DNA of 64,000 nt from Nitrospirillum viridazoti CBAmc (GTDB lineage: Bacteria; Pseudomonadota; Alphaproteobacteria; Azospirillales; Azospirillaceae), in contig NZ_CP022111.1 in NCBI RefSeq assembly GCF_000730165.1, forward strand, positions 1,550,001-1,614,000, given 5' to 3'. Below, piece by piece: positions 1 through 7,909 of the stretch. Positions within the stretch are counted from its first letter, which is position 1. Every line of letters begins with the position of its first letter. Made by a program: the position numbers and the translations under genes. Below the pieces are notes generated by a model. That model was given only the letters and a program-made list of their open reading frames with translations. It was not told the origin of the DNA and ran no database searches.

Positions 1-111
1 ACATCCGTGGCCTTGGCTTCCTCGCGTTTCAGTCCGCTACGCTTCCCAAAACGCTCCGGCGGACGCGGTCGCGTCCTAGTACCGGCTGAGACGTTGTACA
101 GGGGCCGCGCC
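1..111. other. Left edge, no gene recognised
   Basis: This short stretch lies beyond the stop codon of the leftmost minus-strand gene. I see no convincing coding frame, RNA gene or terminator in it. Confidence 0.4.
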
Positions 112-1854
112 CTACTGCGGCGGCTCCCGCAAATCACGCACATAGGCCAGCACCTCCCCATCGCGCTCGATGCGCACGATGTCCTGGCCCGCCGGGATTT
201 CCTTGCAGGCCCAGCGGGTGAAGGCAAGGTAGAAATCGACCGGGCCGGTGTTGCGGCGCGTCGGCTTCCAGGCCGGCGGCAGGTAGTGGAACACTGACGT
301 GGGCGGGCCGCAAACGCGGATGCGGTAGGGCTGGGTCAAGGCCTGCGGACCTTCCAGCTTCACCATGGTGTCGGTCAGGCGCTTGGCCGCCTCGGACAGG
401 GAACTGCCCCAGTAGTCCAGCTCGAACTTCGGGCCGGCACCGCGCACGCCGCCCACGAAGCGGTTGAACCAGATGGTCTCATAGGGGTGCAGGTGGACCA
501 TGAACCCGACCTGCACGGCGGCGCAGGCCACCAGCAGCGCGGCCATGAAGGGGTTCAGCCAGAAATTGCGCGGCCAGCGCAGGGGCAGGCGCGTCAGCAG
601 GCCGTTCAGGCCCAGGCCGGCGGCCGTGGCCAGGGGCGGCATCAGGAACAGCATGTGGCGGATGCCATCGTACAGCACGGCGTCCGTCGCCACCACGGCG
701 GCCGGCGGCAGCAGCACGGCGGTGGTCAGCGCCACGCCGTCCAGGCGCACGCCCGCCGGGAAGGGCCGGCGCAGGGCGGCCACGACACCGAAGGCCGCGA
801 TCGCGGCCAGGCCCAGCAGTTCCACCTCCGGCAGCTTCACGCCGAAACCCACGGGCAGGTACCACCAGGGCAGGTTGGTGGTGCGCACCTGCACCCCGGC
901 GAAGGTGAAGGTGAAATCCATGGGAAACTTGGAGAACTCGGCCAGCGCCTCCATCGGGTGGCGCAGCGGGTTCACCTGGGCCCACGGCCACGCCGCCACC
1001 ATGACGACATAGGCGATGGGCGCGGCGATCCACATCCGGCGCACCAGGCGCCAGGCCGTGGCACCCGTCTGCCGCGCGGTGTCACCGGCGAGCACGCCCT
1101 TGGCCAGGTGGGCCAGCAGCGTCAGCATGATGGGACCGGCCAGCAGCACCCCGCCCACGCGGATGCCCAGCGCCATGCCGAAGCACAGGCCCAGCATGGC
1201 GACGGAGCGCAGCGACGGCCCCTTGGCGTCGGCGTCCAGGCTGCGCCCCACCCGCACCAGCCAGGACAGGGTCCAGGCGGCGGCGACGGCGAACGGCACG
1301 TCCTTGGGGTTGGCGAAGGAATGGCCCCACCAGTCGGGAATCAGCAGCAGGCACAGGCCGGCGATCAGCCCGGCGCGCGCGCCCGTCTCTTCACCCGCGA
1401 TATCCCTGGCGATGCGGCGCACGGCCAGCACGCCCAGCAGGCCGGTCAGGCCACCGATCAGGCGGCGGGTGGCATAGACATCCAGCGGCAGCAGGTTTTC
1501 GAACAGCGCCTCGACCGTGTCGAACAGGGCGCCGTAGAGGTAGAGGTTCTGGAATTCCAGGACCGCGCGGTCCTTGCCCAGCGAGGCATACCATTCCAGC
1601 GCCCGCTGGCCGTATTCCACGTGCAGCGGCTCGTCAAACGTGATGCCGAAGTCGGGGAAGGTGGAGGACACGACCGCGACCGCCGCCGCCATGACCAGCC
1701 AGAAGACGACATCCCAGAGCGACAGGCGGCGCCACAGGGGCGCACCCAGCCGCGCGCCGGCCGGCACCATGCGCCCGGCGCCGATGGACGGCATTCCAGA
1801 TGCTGCGTGCGGACGGCCAGCGGCCGGCGTGTCAGGGGAACGGAGGAGGGGCAT
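112..1854 (-). CDS. GT-C / family 39-like membrane glycosyltransferase
   Basis: Predicted polytopic inner-membrane glycosyltransferase of the PMT/ArnT (GT39-like) type, 580 residues. Such enzymes move a sugar from a polyprenyl-phosphate donor onto an acceptor on the periplasmic side. The first hydrophobic segment (about residues 46-64) is followed by a periplasmic loop with an Asp-Glu pair (TFDEPLH, D74/E75), the usual GT-C catalytic signature. About ten more hydrophobic segments follow, then a soluble C-terminal part of about 120 residues. The gene starts 5 nt after the stop of the upstream GT2 gene, so the two are very probably co-transcribed. The start is uncertain: the first 35 residues are Pro/Gly/Ala-rich and a later Met (residue 21 or 29) may be used. 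The acceptor cannot be told from sequence. Confidence 0.8.
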   Translation of the reverse strand: MPLLRSPDTPAAGRPHAASGMPSIGAGRMVPAGARLGAPLWRRLSLWDVVFWLVMAAAVAVVSSTFPDFGITFDEPLHVEYGQRALEWYASLGKDRAVLEFQNLYLYGALFDTVEALFENLLPLDVYATRRLIGGLTGLLGVLAVRRIARDIAGEETGARAGLIAGLCLLLIPDWWGHSFANPKDVPFAVAAAWTLSWLVRVGRSLDADAKGPSLRSVAMLGLCFGMALGIRVGGVLLAGPIMLTLLAHLAKGVLAGDTARQTGATAWRLVRRMWIAAPIAYVVMVAAWPWAQVNPLRHPMEALAEFSKFPMDFTFTFAGVQVRTTNLPWWYLPVGFGVKLPEVELLGLAAIAAFGVVAALRRPFPAGVRLDGVALTTAVLLPPAAVVATDAVLYDGIRHMLFLMPPLATAAGLGLNGLLTRLPLRWPRNFWLNPFMAALLVACAAVQVGFMVHLHPYETIWFNRFVGGVRGAGPKFELDYWGSSLSEAAKRLTDTMVKLEGPQALTQPYRIRVCGPPTSVFHYLPPAWKPTRRNTGPVDFYLAFTRWACKEIPAGQDIVRIERDGEVLAYVRDLREPPQ

Positions 1855-1859
1855 GGAGG

Positions 1860-2924
1860 TCAGGGATGCCCCCCGGCGCCACCCGCGAGTGGCGCATCAT
1901 CGAAGCCCACCTTCTCGTTCACCAGGTACATCGGGCGGCCCTTCACCTCGGTGAAGACGCGGCCGAGATAGTCGCCCAGGACGCCCAGGCCGATGAGCTG
2001 TACGCCCCCCAGGAACAGGACCGCCACCATGAGCGAGGCGTAGCCGGGCGTGTCACGCCCGAACATGATGGTCTTGGTGATGATGACCAGGCCGTAGAAG
2101 AAGGAGGGCACCGACAGGGCGATACCCAGCCAGGACCAGACGCGCAGCGGCACGTTGCTGAAGGAGGCGACACCGTCCAGGCCGAAGCGCAACAGGCGCC
2201 AGAAGTTGAAGGAGGTGGCGCCGGCATGGCGCTGCGCCACCTCGAACGGCACGGCCACCTGGCGGAAGCCCACCCAGCTGAACAGGCCCTTCATGAAGCG
2301 GTTGCGCTCGGGCATGGCGTTCAGGGCGTCGACCACGCTGCGGTCCAGCAGGCGGAAGTCACCAGCGCCGCGCGGCAACGTCACCTCGGACAGATTGTCC
2401 AGCAGGCGGTAATAGATCTTGGTCAGGAAGCGGCGCAGCCACGGGTCGGTCAGCCGGCTGGCGCGCACGCCATAGACCATCTGCATGCCCTGGCGCCACT
2501 GCTCCACGAAAGTGGCGATGGTCTCGGGGGGGTGCTGCAAATCGCCGTCCATCAGCACGACGGCGTCGCCGACGGCGTGGCGCAGGCCGGCGGACATGGC
2601 CGCCTCCTTCCCGAAGTTGCGCGACAGGCGCAACAGCTTCAGCCGGGGTTCGAGCGCCTGGTGGCCCCTGAGGGCGGCGAAGGTGCCGTCGCGCGAGCCG
2701 TCGTCCACGCAAATGATCTCGAATGGCAGGCCGATGCCTTCCAGCACCGGGACCAGGCGCTGGAACAGGGCGGCCAGGTTGCCTTCCTCATTATGCATGG
2801 GGATGACGATGGACAGGCGCTTGGCCGCAGGTGCCGCCGCCTGCTGCGCTTTGGAACCGGACGCGGCCGAGAGGGAGGTCAACATGGGAGCGGTATCTGA
2901 CTCGGGTTCTGACAACGTGATCAT
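1860..2924 (-). CDS. GT2 polyprenyl-phosphate glycosyltransferase (DPM1/GtrB/ArnC type)
   Basis: Family 2 glycosyltransferase of 354 residues with a cytoplasmic catalytic domain and two C-terminal membrane helices. This is the layout of enzymes that load a nucleotide-activated sugar onto undecaprenyl phosphate. Visible motifs are LSIVIPMHNEEGN (from residue 37), the nucleotide-binding DDGS (74-77) and the metal-binding MDGDLQHP (125-132). The membrane helices lie at about 255-282 and 295-320. The first about 35 residues are low-complexity, so translation could begin at Met14. It is the first gene of a two-gene operon with the downstream GT-C enzyme. The inferred division of labour is that this protein makes the lipid-linked sugar and the partner transfers it to lipid A, polysaccharide or protein. 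Confidence 0.87.
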   Translation of the reverse strand: MITLSEPESDTAPMLTSLSAASGSKAQQAAAPAAKRLSIVIPMHNEEGNLAALFQRLVPVLEGIGLPFEIICVDDGSRDGTFAALRGHQALEPRLKLLRLSRNFGKEAAMSAGLRHAVGDAVVLMDGDLQHPPETIATFVEQWRQGMQMVYGVRASRLTDPWLRRFLTKIYYRLLDNLSEVTLPRGAGDFRLLDRSVVDALNAMPERNRFMKGLFSWVGFRQVAVPFEVAQRHAGATSFNFWRLLRFGLDGVASFSNVPLRVWSWLGIALSVPSFFYGLVIITKTIMFGRDTPGYASLMVAVLFLGGVQLIGLGVLGDYLGRVFTEVKGRPMYLVNEKVGFDDAPLAGGAGGHP

Positions 2925-3285
2925 GCAGCGGCGTCCGCCTCACGGAACTCTATCGCATCATCCGCGGCGATGCGGAAGGGTTCCGGACGCAAACGGCACC
3001 AAACGGCACCCCAAATAGCCAAGCCGCGGGTGCCCAAGGCGTTCCCCCGCGGCCCCAACCCTATCCCAGGAAGGTTAACGCCCAGTCTACAGTCACGCAG
3101 GGCGCCTCTCGAAGGCAGCGGAGTCGGAATCGGCGGGAACGGCAGGGTGCCGGCGGGGCACGGCAATGGCTTATGGCGGCTTATGGCACGCCCGAAGGGC
3201 AAAAATGTGACGACGCCCGAAAATCGTTATGCCCGGCATCCTTGTCAGGATGCGGTCAGCTTGGCGTGGCACTGTCCCCTTGTCG
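2925..3285. other. Intergenic region upstream of the glycosyltransferase operon
   Basis: No supported coding frame. The left part should hold the promoter of the minus-strand glycosyltransferase operon, but I could not pick a convincing -35/-10 pair. The right part leads into the structured RNA candidate on the plus strand; its promoter should lie here and was not identified with confidence. Confidence 0.4.
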
Positions 3286-3638
3286 CCAGCCGATGGAGAC
3301 GGCGACAGCCCCGGACGGGAGCCCCAACCCCCCGCCCGCGGCGCCGTCTCCTTGGCTGGTGGCACCGGCGCCCGCTCGTTCTAGACCGCGAGCGACTTCC
3401 CGTCCCTTCTGCCCCAACCGAGAGGGCGGGAACGGCGCCGGCAAGTACCCGGGCTGGGGTTCTAGACCACCCTGCCCGGCGGACGTTCCCCGTACCTGCG
3501 GAGATCGGGCCGGCGTCCTGGCCTGTCCGGTCGCGTAGTGGATCTACCTCAAGCCAAGGCGGTCTGCTGCCGTCCTGTCTTGAATTCCTTCCAAGCCTAC
3601 TGGGTCGGTGGTGCCATGCCACCGACCTTTTCTCTTTT
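3286..3638 (+). ncRNA. Candidate structured non-coding RNA, unknown family
   Basis: The plus strand folds into successive strong hairpins. CCAGCC 3286-3291 pairs with 3354-3359, and GGAGACGGCG 3295-3304 with 3342-3351, giving a 16-bp stem with a small internal loop. CCGGCGCC 3365-3372 pairs with GGCGCCGG 3434-3441 and encloses two hairpins: CGCTCG/CGAGCG (3373-3378 with 3389-3394) and a 10-bp stem with one bulge (3397-3407 with 3423-3432). CCGGGC 3449-3454 pairs with 3474-3479 and extends inward through GGGT/ACCC. Smaller stems follow near 3481-3518 and 3535-3547. A perfect terminator closes the region at 3603-3638. I found no tmRNA tag, RNase P signature, SRP domain or tRNA-like end. The 5' end and promoter are unknown. 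A regulatory or housekeeping RNA is inferred, not shown. Confidence 0.5.
3603..3638 (+). terminator. Rho-independent terminator of the structured RNA candidate
   Basis: A perfect 9-bp stem (GGTCGGTGG 3603-3611 with CCACCGACC 3619-3627) and a 7-nt loop are followed by TTTTCTCTTTT (3628-3638). The T-rich tail is only on the plus strand, so it ends a plus-strand transcript although no plus-strand protein gene precedes it. The next gene to the right converges on it. Confidence 0.8.
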
Positions 3639-3704
3639 GGCCGCCCGGCACCGTCGGCGACAGTGCTTATACGCCGCCCCCGGGCCAACCCGTCGTCGCT
3701 TCGG

Positions 3705-4469
3705 TCATCTGTGTTCCGGGGTAAAGCCCAGGCGTCGGAAAGTGGCGGCCAGATGCGGGGACAACGGCGCCGTGGCCTCCAGCGGCGGCTCGGACGGGGC
3801 CCACCACGGCAAGGCCACCCAGCGGGCGTGCAGGTGCAGCGGGATGGCCGGCGCCGGGTCGCGGCCGCCTTCCACCCGCCAGTCACGGCCATAGATGGGA
3901 TCGCCCAGCATGGGCCAGCCCATGGCCTCGCAATGCACCCGCAGCTGGTGCATACGACCCGTGCGCGGCGTCAGCTCCAGCCATGACAGGACCTGCCCGT
4001 CCGAATCGGTACCGGTGGCCATGAGCCGCCATTCGGTCAGGGCGTGCTTGCCCTCCTCATGATCCACCATCATGCGGGAACATCCCGGCACCGGACGCTT
4101 GATCAGCGGCAGCTCGATACGCCCCTCGGCCGTCTCCGGCCGGCCCTTGACCACCGCCCAGTAGCGCTTGCCCACCCGGCCCGCCAGGAACAGCTTTCCC
4201 AGGCGGGTGGACGCCATCTCGTTCAGGCCCAGCACCAGGCAGCCGGTGGTGTCCTTGTCCAGGCGGTGGGCCAGGCGCGGCGGCGGCGCGCCCTCGGCTA
4301 CCAGCCAGGGCAGATAGCGTTCCAGATGGTCGGTGGACTTGGTGCCGTAATGCACCGGCAGGCCGTAGGGCTTGTCCACGACCAGGACGTCGGCGTCCTG
4401 GTACAAGACGCGGGCGCGCATCTCGTCAGGCGTGTAGGCGGGCGGCGCCAGGGGGAGCATGATGGCCAT
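3705..4469 (-). CDS. RluA-family RNA pseudouridine synthase
   Basis: Pseudouridine synthase of the RluA/RsuA superfamily, which isomerises uridine in rRNA or tRNA. The hallmark catalytic motif HRLDKDTTG is present, with the catalytic Asp at about residue 71 of the 254-residue form chosen here. The RluA-type C-terminal signature GRMHQLRVHCEAMGWPMLGD is also present. There is no N-terminal S4 domain, as in the RluA/RluC-type short members. The start is placed at Met of MAIMLP; a Met three codons later is equally possible and neither has a clear ribosome binding site. Which RNA site it modifies cannot be told. It is a single gene converging on the RNA candidate to its left. Confidence 0.88.
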   Translation of the reverse strand: MAIMLPLAPPAYTPDEMRARVLYQDADVLVVDKPYGLPVHYGTKSTDHLERYLPWLVAEGAPPPRLAHRLDKDTTGCLVLGLNEMASTRLGKLFLAGRVGKRYWAVVKGRPETAEGRIELPLIKRPVPGCSRMMVDHEEGKHALTEWRLMATGTDSDGQVLSWLELTPRTGRMHQLRVHCEAMGWPMLGDPIYGRDWRVEGGRDPAPAIPLHLHARWVALPWWAPSEPPLEATAPLSPHLAATFRRLGFTPEHR

Positions 4470-4694
4470 GGGCAGACGGCGTGCCCCGGCGGGGCATCCT
4501 CGGCAAGTCAAAAGGAAGAGGCGTTCCTATCGCTTTAGGCCCGCCGCCGCATGAAAAAAACTTAATCCTGCTGCCACGGGCTGGAAAGTCTGTCCCGACC
4601 ATGATCATCCTCGTTGCGGCGGGCGATGATCGCCCCATGTTAGTTGGGCCGCCGTGTTAAGACGGTAACAAAGGAAAGCAGTCGAGGAACCATC

Positions 4695-5486
4695 ATGACC
4701 CCGAAGGACCGCGAAGATTTGACAGCCATGCTGGCGCGTGTGTCCCGACTGGACGGCATGCCCCGCGACCCTGAATCGGACCGCCTGGTGGGTGAGGCGC
4801 TGTCGCGCCAGCCCGCCCTGCCCTACATCATGGCCCAGGCCCTGCTGGCCCAGCAGGAGGCGCTGGTGGATGCGCAGCGCCGGCTGGCCGACCTGCAGCA
4901 GAACGCCGCCAGCCGGCCGCAGGGCGGGCCCCCGCCCTTCACCGGCCAGTCCAGCGGCCAGTCGTTCAACCAGCCTCCGGGGCAGCCCGCCAGTCAGCCC
5001 TCCGGCCCCTGGGGCCAGTCCTCCTACCCGGCTCAGCAGCAGCCCCAGCAGCCCTACGGCCAGGCCTACGCCGCGCCGCAGCCGGCATACGGCCAACCGA
5101 CCTACGGCGCGCCGCCCGCCTACGCCCAGCCCCGCAGCTTCATGCGCGGCATGTTCGAGACCATGGCCGGCGTCGCTGGCGGCGTGCTGGCGGCCGACGC
5201 GGTGGAATCCCTGTTCCGGGGCGGCCATGGCGGCCTGGGCGGCGGCTTCGGGGGCGGTTCCCCCTGGGGGGCCGGCTATGGCGGCGACCGGGTGGAGGAA
5301 ACGGTGATCAACAACACCACCGTCAACGAGACTATCGTTAATGAGAACGGCGACCGCTACGACTCCGGCCGCCAGGACGCCAACTACCGTGACGACGCCT
5401 ATCGCGACGACAACAGCGGGTATCAGGACGCCAGCTACGACAGCGCCGACGACGGCGGTTTCGACGATGGCTCCATCGATACCTGA
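4695..5486 (+). CDS. DUF2076 domain-containing protein
   Basis: 263-residue protein of the DUF2076 family, whose function is unknown. The N-terminal part (about residues 1-75, MTPKDREDLTAML onward) is the helical conserved region. It is followed by a long Gln/Pro/Gly-rich linker (about 75-150), then a conserved hydrophobic Gly/Ala stretch (RGMFETMAGVAGGVLAADAV) and a Gly-rich segment. The C terminus is acidic and rich in Asp, Tyr and Asn. No signal peptide is seen. The start at ATG 4695 fits the family N terminus and has a GAGGA ribosome binding site about 6 nt upstream. It stands alone, divergent from the pseudouridine synthase and upstream of the Do-type protease gene. Confidence 0.8.
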   Translation: MTPKDREDLTAMLARVSRLDGMPRDPESDRLVGEALSRQPALPYIMAQALLAQQEALVDAQRRLADLQQNAASRPQGGPPPFTGQSSGQSFNQPPGQPASQPSGPWGQSSYPAQQQPQQPYGQAYAAPQPAYGQPTYGAPPAYAQPRSFMRGMFETMAGVAGGVLAADAVESLFRGGHGGLGGGFGGGSPWGAGYGGDRVEETVINNTTVNETIVNENGDRYDSGRQDANYRDDAYRDDNSGYQDASYDSADDGGFDDGSIDT

Positions 5487-5629
5487 GCCCCTGATATCTC
5501 AGCACCGGCGGCCGATCCGCAATCCGGCCGCAATTCCCTGACCTCATCCTGCGGAACCCGGCCCATGCTGGGCAAGTTCCGGACGCTCAAAGACCAAGAA
5601 ATACCATTCGTGAAAGCGAGCTTGAGACC

Positions 5630-7129
5630 ATGACCTCCCTGCCCACCGTTCGCACCGCCAAGAAGCGCTTTCCCCGTCTGGCCGTCACTGCGCTGGCCAT
5701 CGGCCTGATGACCGGCACCGCGCTGGTGGCACCGCCGGCCGCCATCACCGCCCACGCCGCCAGCCCGGCCTCCCTGCCCAGCTTCGCCGACCTGGTGGAG
5801 AAGGTGACGCCGGCGGTGGTGACCATCACCGCCGCGCACAAGGTGACGACGCCGCAGGTGCCGCAGGAACTGCAGGAGATGATGCGCCACTTCGGCCTGC
5901 CGGACGAGGCGCTGCCGGGCGGCGGCCGTGGCGGCAACGGCCGCCCGCGCATCGAATCCGCCCTGGGCTCGGGCTTCGTCATCGACCCCAGCGGCTACAT
6001 CGTCACCAACCGCCACGTCATCGAGGGTGCCGACGAGGTGAAGGTGCACTTCCAGGACCAGACCGACGACGTGCCGGCCAAGATCGTGGGCCAGGACGAG
6101 CGGTCGGACCTGGCGCTGCTGAAGGTCGAGCCCAAGAAGCCGCTGCAGGCCCTGGCCTTCGGCGACAGCGACAAGATGCGCCCGGGTGACTGGGTGATCG
6201 CCGTGGGCAACCCCTTCGGCCTGGGCGGCACCGTCACCGCCGGCATCGTCTCGGCCCGCGGCCGTGACATCGACGCCGCCAACCTGAACGACTTCCTGCA
6301 GATCGACGCCTCGATCAACAAGGGCAATTCCGGCGGCCCGACCTTCAACGCCAACGGCGAGGTCATCGGCATCAACACCGCCATCTTCTCGCCCACCGGC
6401 GGCTCGGTCGGCATCGGCTTCGCCATCCCGTCCAACGTGGCCAAGCCGGTGATCGAGAAGCTGAAGGCCACCGGCCATGTGCAGCGCGGCTATCTGGGCG
6501 TGACCCTGCAGGCGGTGACGCCGGAGATTGCCGACAGCCTGGGCCTGAAGGAGCCGAAGGGCGCCATCATCAACGCCGTGTCGCCCAAGAGCCCGGCGGA
6601 GAAGGGCGGCCTGAAGCAGGGCGACGTGGTGCAAAGCATCAACGGCAAGTCCATCGACAACCAGCGCGACCTGGCCCGCAACGTGGCCGGCATCGACCCG
6701 GGCAAGACCGTGGACCTGGGCGTGCTGCGCGGCGGCAAGGCCATCACCGTCTCCGTGAAGCTGGGCGAGGCGCCCAACAGCGGCGACAAGGACAACGGCC
6801 CCGGCGGCTCCACCTCGCCGGACGGCAAGGGTGACAACACCTCCGTGGCCGGCCTGAAGCTGGGCAAGCTGGACGACCGCACGCGGGAGCGCATGGGCCT
6901 GGACAGTGACGCCCAGGGCGTCGTCATCGTCGACCCCGGCAAGGACGAGCTGGGCCTGCGCCCCGGCGACATCATCGCCAGCGTGAACAACGAAAGCGTG
7001 AAGGCGCCGGCGGACGTGAACAGCCAGGTGGAAAAGGCCAAGAAGGACGGCCGCAAATCCGTCCTGCTGCTGGTCCGCCGCGGTGACCAGCAGATGTTCC
7101 TGCCCCTGCCCGTGACGCCCAAGGGCTGA
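5630..7129 (+). CDS. degP: Do-family periplasmic serine protease (DegP/HtrA)
   Basis: 499-residue trypsin-like protease/chaperone that degrades or refolds damaged envelope proteins. It has a basic N terminus and hydrophobic signal peptide (about residues 15-43, cleavage near AHAAS). The protease domain carries the triad His129 (TNRHVIEG), Asp160 (DERSDLALL) and Ser234 (NKGNSGGP). Two PDZ domains follow (about 270-375 and 405-495) with a Gly/Asp/Ser-rich linker between them. A long Q-linker with MMRHFGLPDE precedes the protease core, as in DegP/DegQ. A strong terminator lies directly downstream, so the two-component genes that follow probably have their own promoter. Control by that system is plausible by analogy with CpxAR but not shown. 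Confidence 0.95.
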   Translation: MTSLPTVRTAKKRFPRLAVTALAIGLMTGTALVAPPAAITAHAASPASLPSFADLVEKVTPAVVTITAAHKVTTPQVPQELQEMMRHFGLPDEALPGGGRGGNGRPRIESALGSGFVIDPSGYIVTNRHVIEGADEVKVHFQDQTDDVPAKIVGQDERSDLALLKVEPKKPLQALAFGDSDKMRPGDWVIAVGNPFGLGGTVTAGIVSARGRDIDAANLNDFLQIDASINKGNSGGPTFNANGEVIGINTAIFSPTGGSVGIGFAIPSNVAKPVIEKLKATGHVQRGYLGVTLQAVTPEIADSLGLKEPKGAIINAVSPKSPAEKGGLKQGDVVQSINGKSIDNQRDLARNVAGIDPGKTVDLGVLRGGKAITVSVKLGEAPNSGDKDNGPGGSTSPDGKGDNTSVAGLKLGKLDDRTRERMGLDSDAQGVVIVDPGKDELGLRPGDIIASVNNESVKAPADVNSQVEKAKKDGRKSVLLLVRRGDQQMFLPLPVTPKG

Positions 7130-7171
7130 TGCGTCTCCGGGATGCCAAGTCCCGATCCATGAAGACTTGAG

Positions 7172-7207
7172 GGGCCGGGCGGAACACCACCGCCCGGCCC
7201 TTTGTCT
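7172..7207 (+). terminator. Rho-independent terminator after degP
   Basis: Perfect 11-bp GC-rich stem (7172-7182 with 7190-7200), 7-nt loop, then TTTGTCT. It lies 43 nt after the protease stop codon and separates that gene from the response regulator. Confidence 0.8.
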
Positions 7208-7234
7208 AGCGCCTCCCCAACCCAGGTTCCCCCC

Positions 7235-7909
7235 ATGAAGATCCTAGTCATCGAGGACGACGCCCAGGCCGCCGCCTACATGCTGAAAGGCCTGAAGGAG
7301 GCGGGGCACGCCGTGGACCACGCGCCCGACGGCACCCAGGGGCTGTACCTGGCAGGAGCGGAGCATTACGACGCGCTGGTGGTGGACCGGATGCTGCCCG
7401 GCCGCGACGGCCTGTCCCTGGTCAGCCTGCTGCGCGCCGCCGGCAACGACACGCCCGTGCTGGTGCTGAGCGCCCTGGGCAGCGTGGAGGACAGGGTGAC
7501 CGGCCTGCGCGCCGGGGGCGACGACTATCTGACCAAGCCCTACGCCTTTTCCGAGCTGCTGGCCCGGCTGGAAAGCCTGGGACGCCGCCGGGCCGCGCCG
7601 CAGGCCCAGGCCACCAAGCTGGTGGTGGGCGACCTGGAGATGGATTTGCTGGCCCGCACGGTGAAGCGGGGCGCCAAAGTCATCGACCTGCTGCCACGCG
7701 AGTTCCAGCTGCTGGAATGCCTGATGCGCAACGCCGGCAGCGTGGTGACCCGCACCATGCTGCTGGAGCAGGTGTGGGACTATCACTTCGACCCGCAGAC
7801 CAACGTCATCGACGTGCACATCGCGCGCCTGCGCCAGAAGGTGGACAAAGGCTTCGACCCGCCCCTGATCCAGACCGTGCGGGGGGCCGGGTATTGCTTA
7901 CGTCCGTGA
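7235..7909 (+). CDS. OmpR/PhoB-family response regulator
   Basis: 224-residue DNA-binding response regulator. The receiver domain (1-115) has the acidic pair at MKILVIEDD, the phospho-acceptor Asp51 in VVDRMLPG and Lys101 in LTKPYAF. The C-terminal winged-helix domain (about 130-222) includes the typical LPREFQLLECLMRN and VIDVHIARLRQKVD stretches. The start at ATG 7235 gives the canonical receiver N terminus. Its stop overlaps the GTG start of the sensor kinase (GTGA), so the two are translationally coupled. Target genes are unknown; the degP gene just upstream is an obvious candidate by position only. Confidence 0.92.
   Translation: MKILVIEDDAQAAAYMLKGLKEAGHAVDHAPDGTQGLYLAGAEHYDALVVDRMLPGRDGLSLVSLLRAAGNDTPVLVLSALGSVEDRVTGLRAGGDDYLTKPYAFSELLARLESLGRRRAAPQAQATKLVVGDLEMDLLARTVKRGAKVIDLLPREFQLLECLMRNAGSVVTRTMLLEQVWDYHFDPQTNVIDVHIARLRQKVDKGFDPPLIQTVRGAGYCLRP

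Noticed and set aside
3286-3638. Identification of the RNA candidate as RNase P RNA, tmRNA, SRP RNA or 6S RNA
   Set aside because: I looked for the RNase P core (GAGGAAAGTC and ACAG-type regions), an alphaproteobacterial tmRNA tag frame, the SRP GGAAG/AGCAGC domain and the 6S bubble and found none on either strand.
2970-3986. Open frame over the structured RNA region
   Set aside because: Low-complexity Arg/Pro-rich product, runs into the pseudouridine synthase gene on the other strand, and ignores the terminator at 3603-3638.
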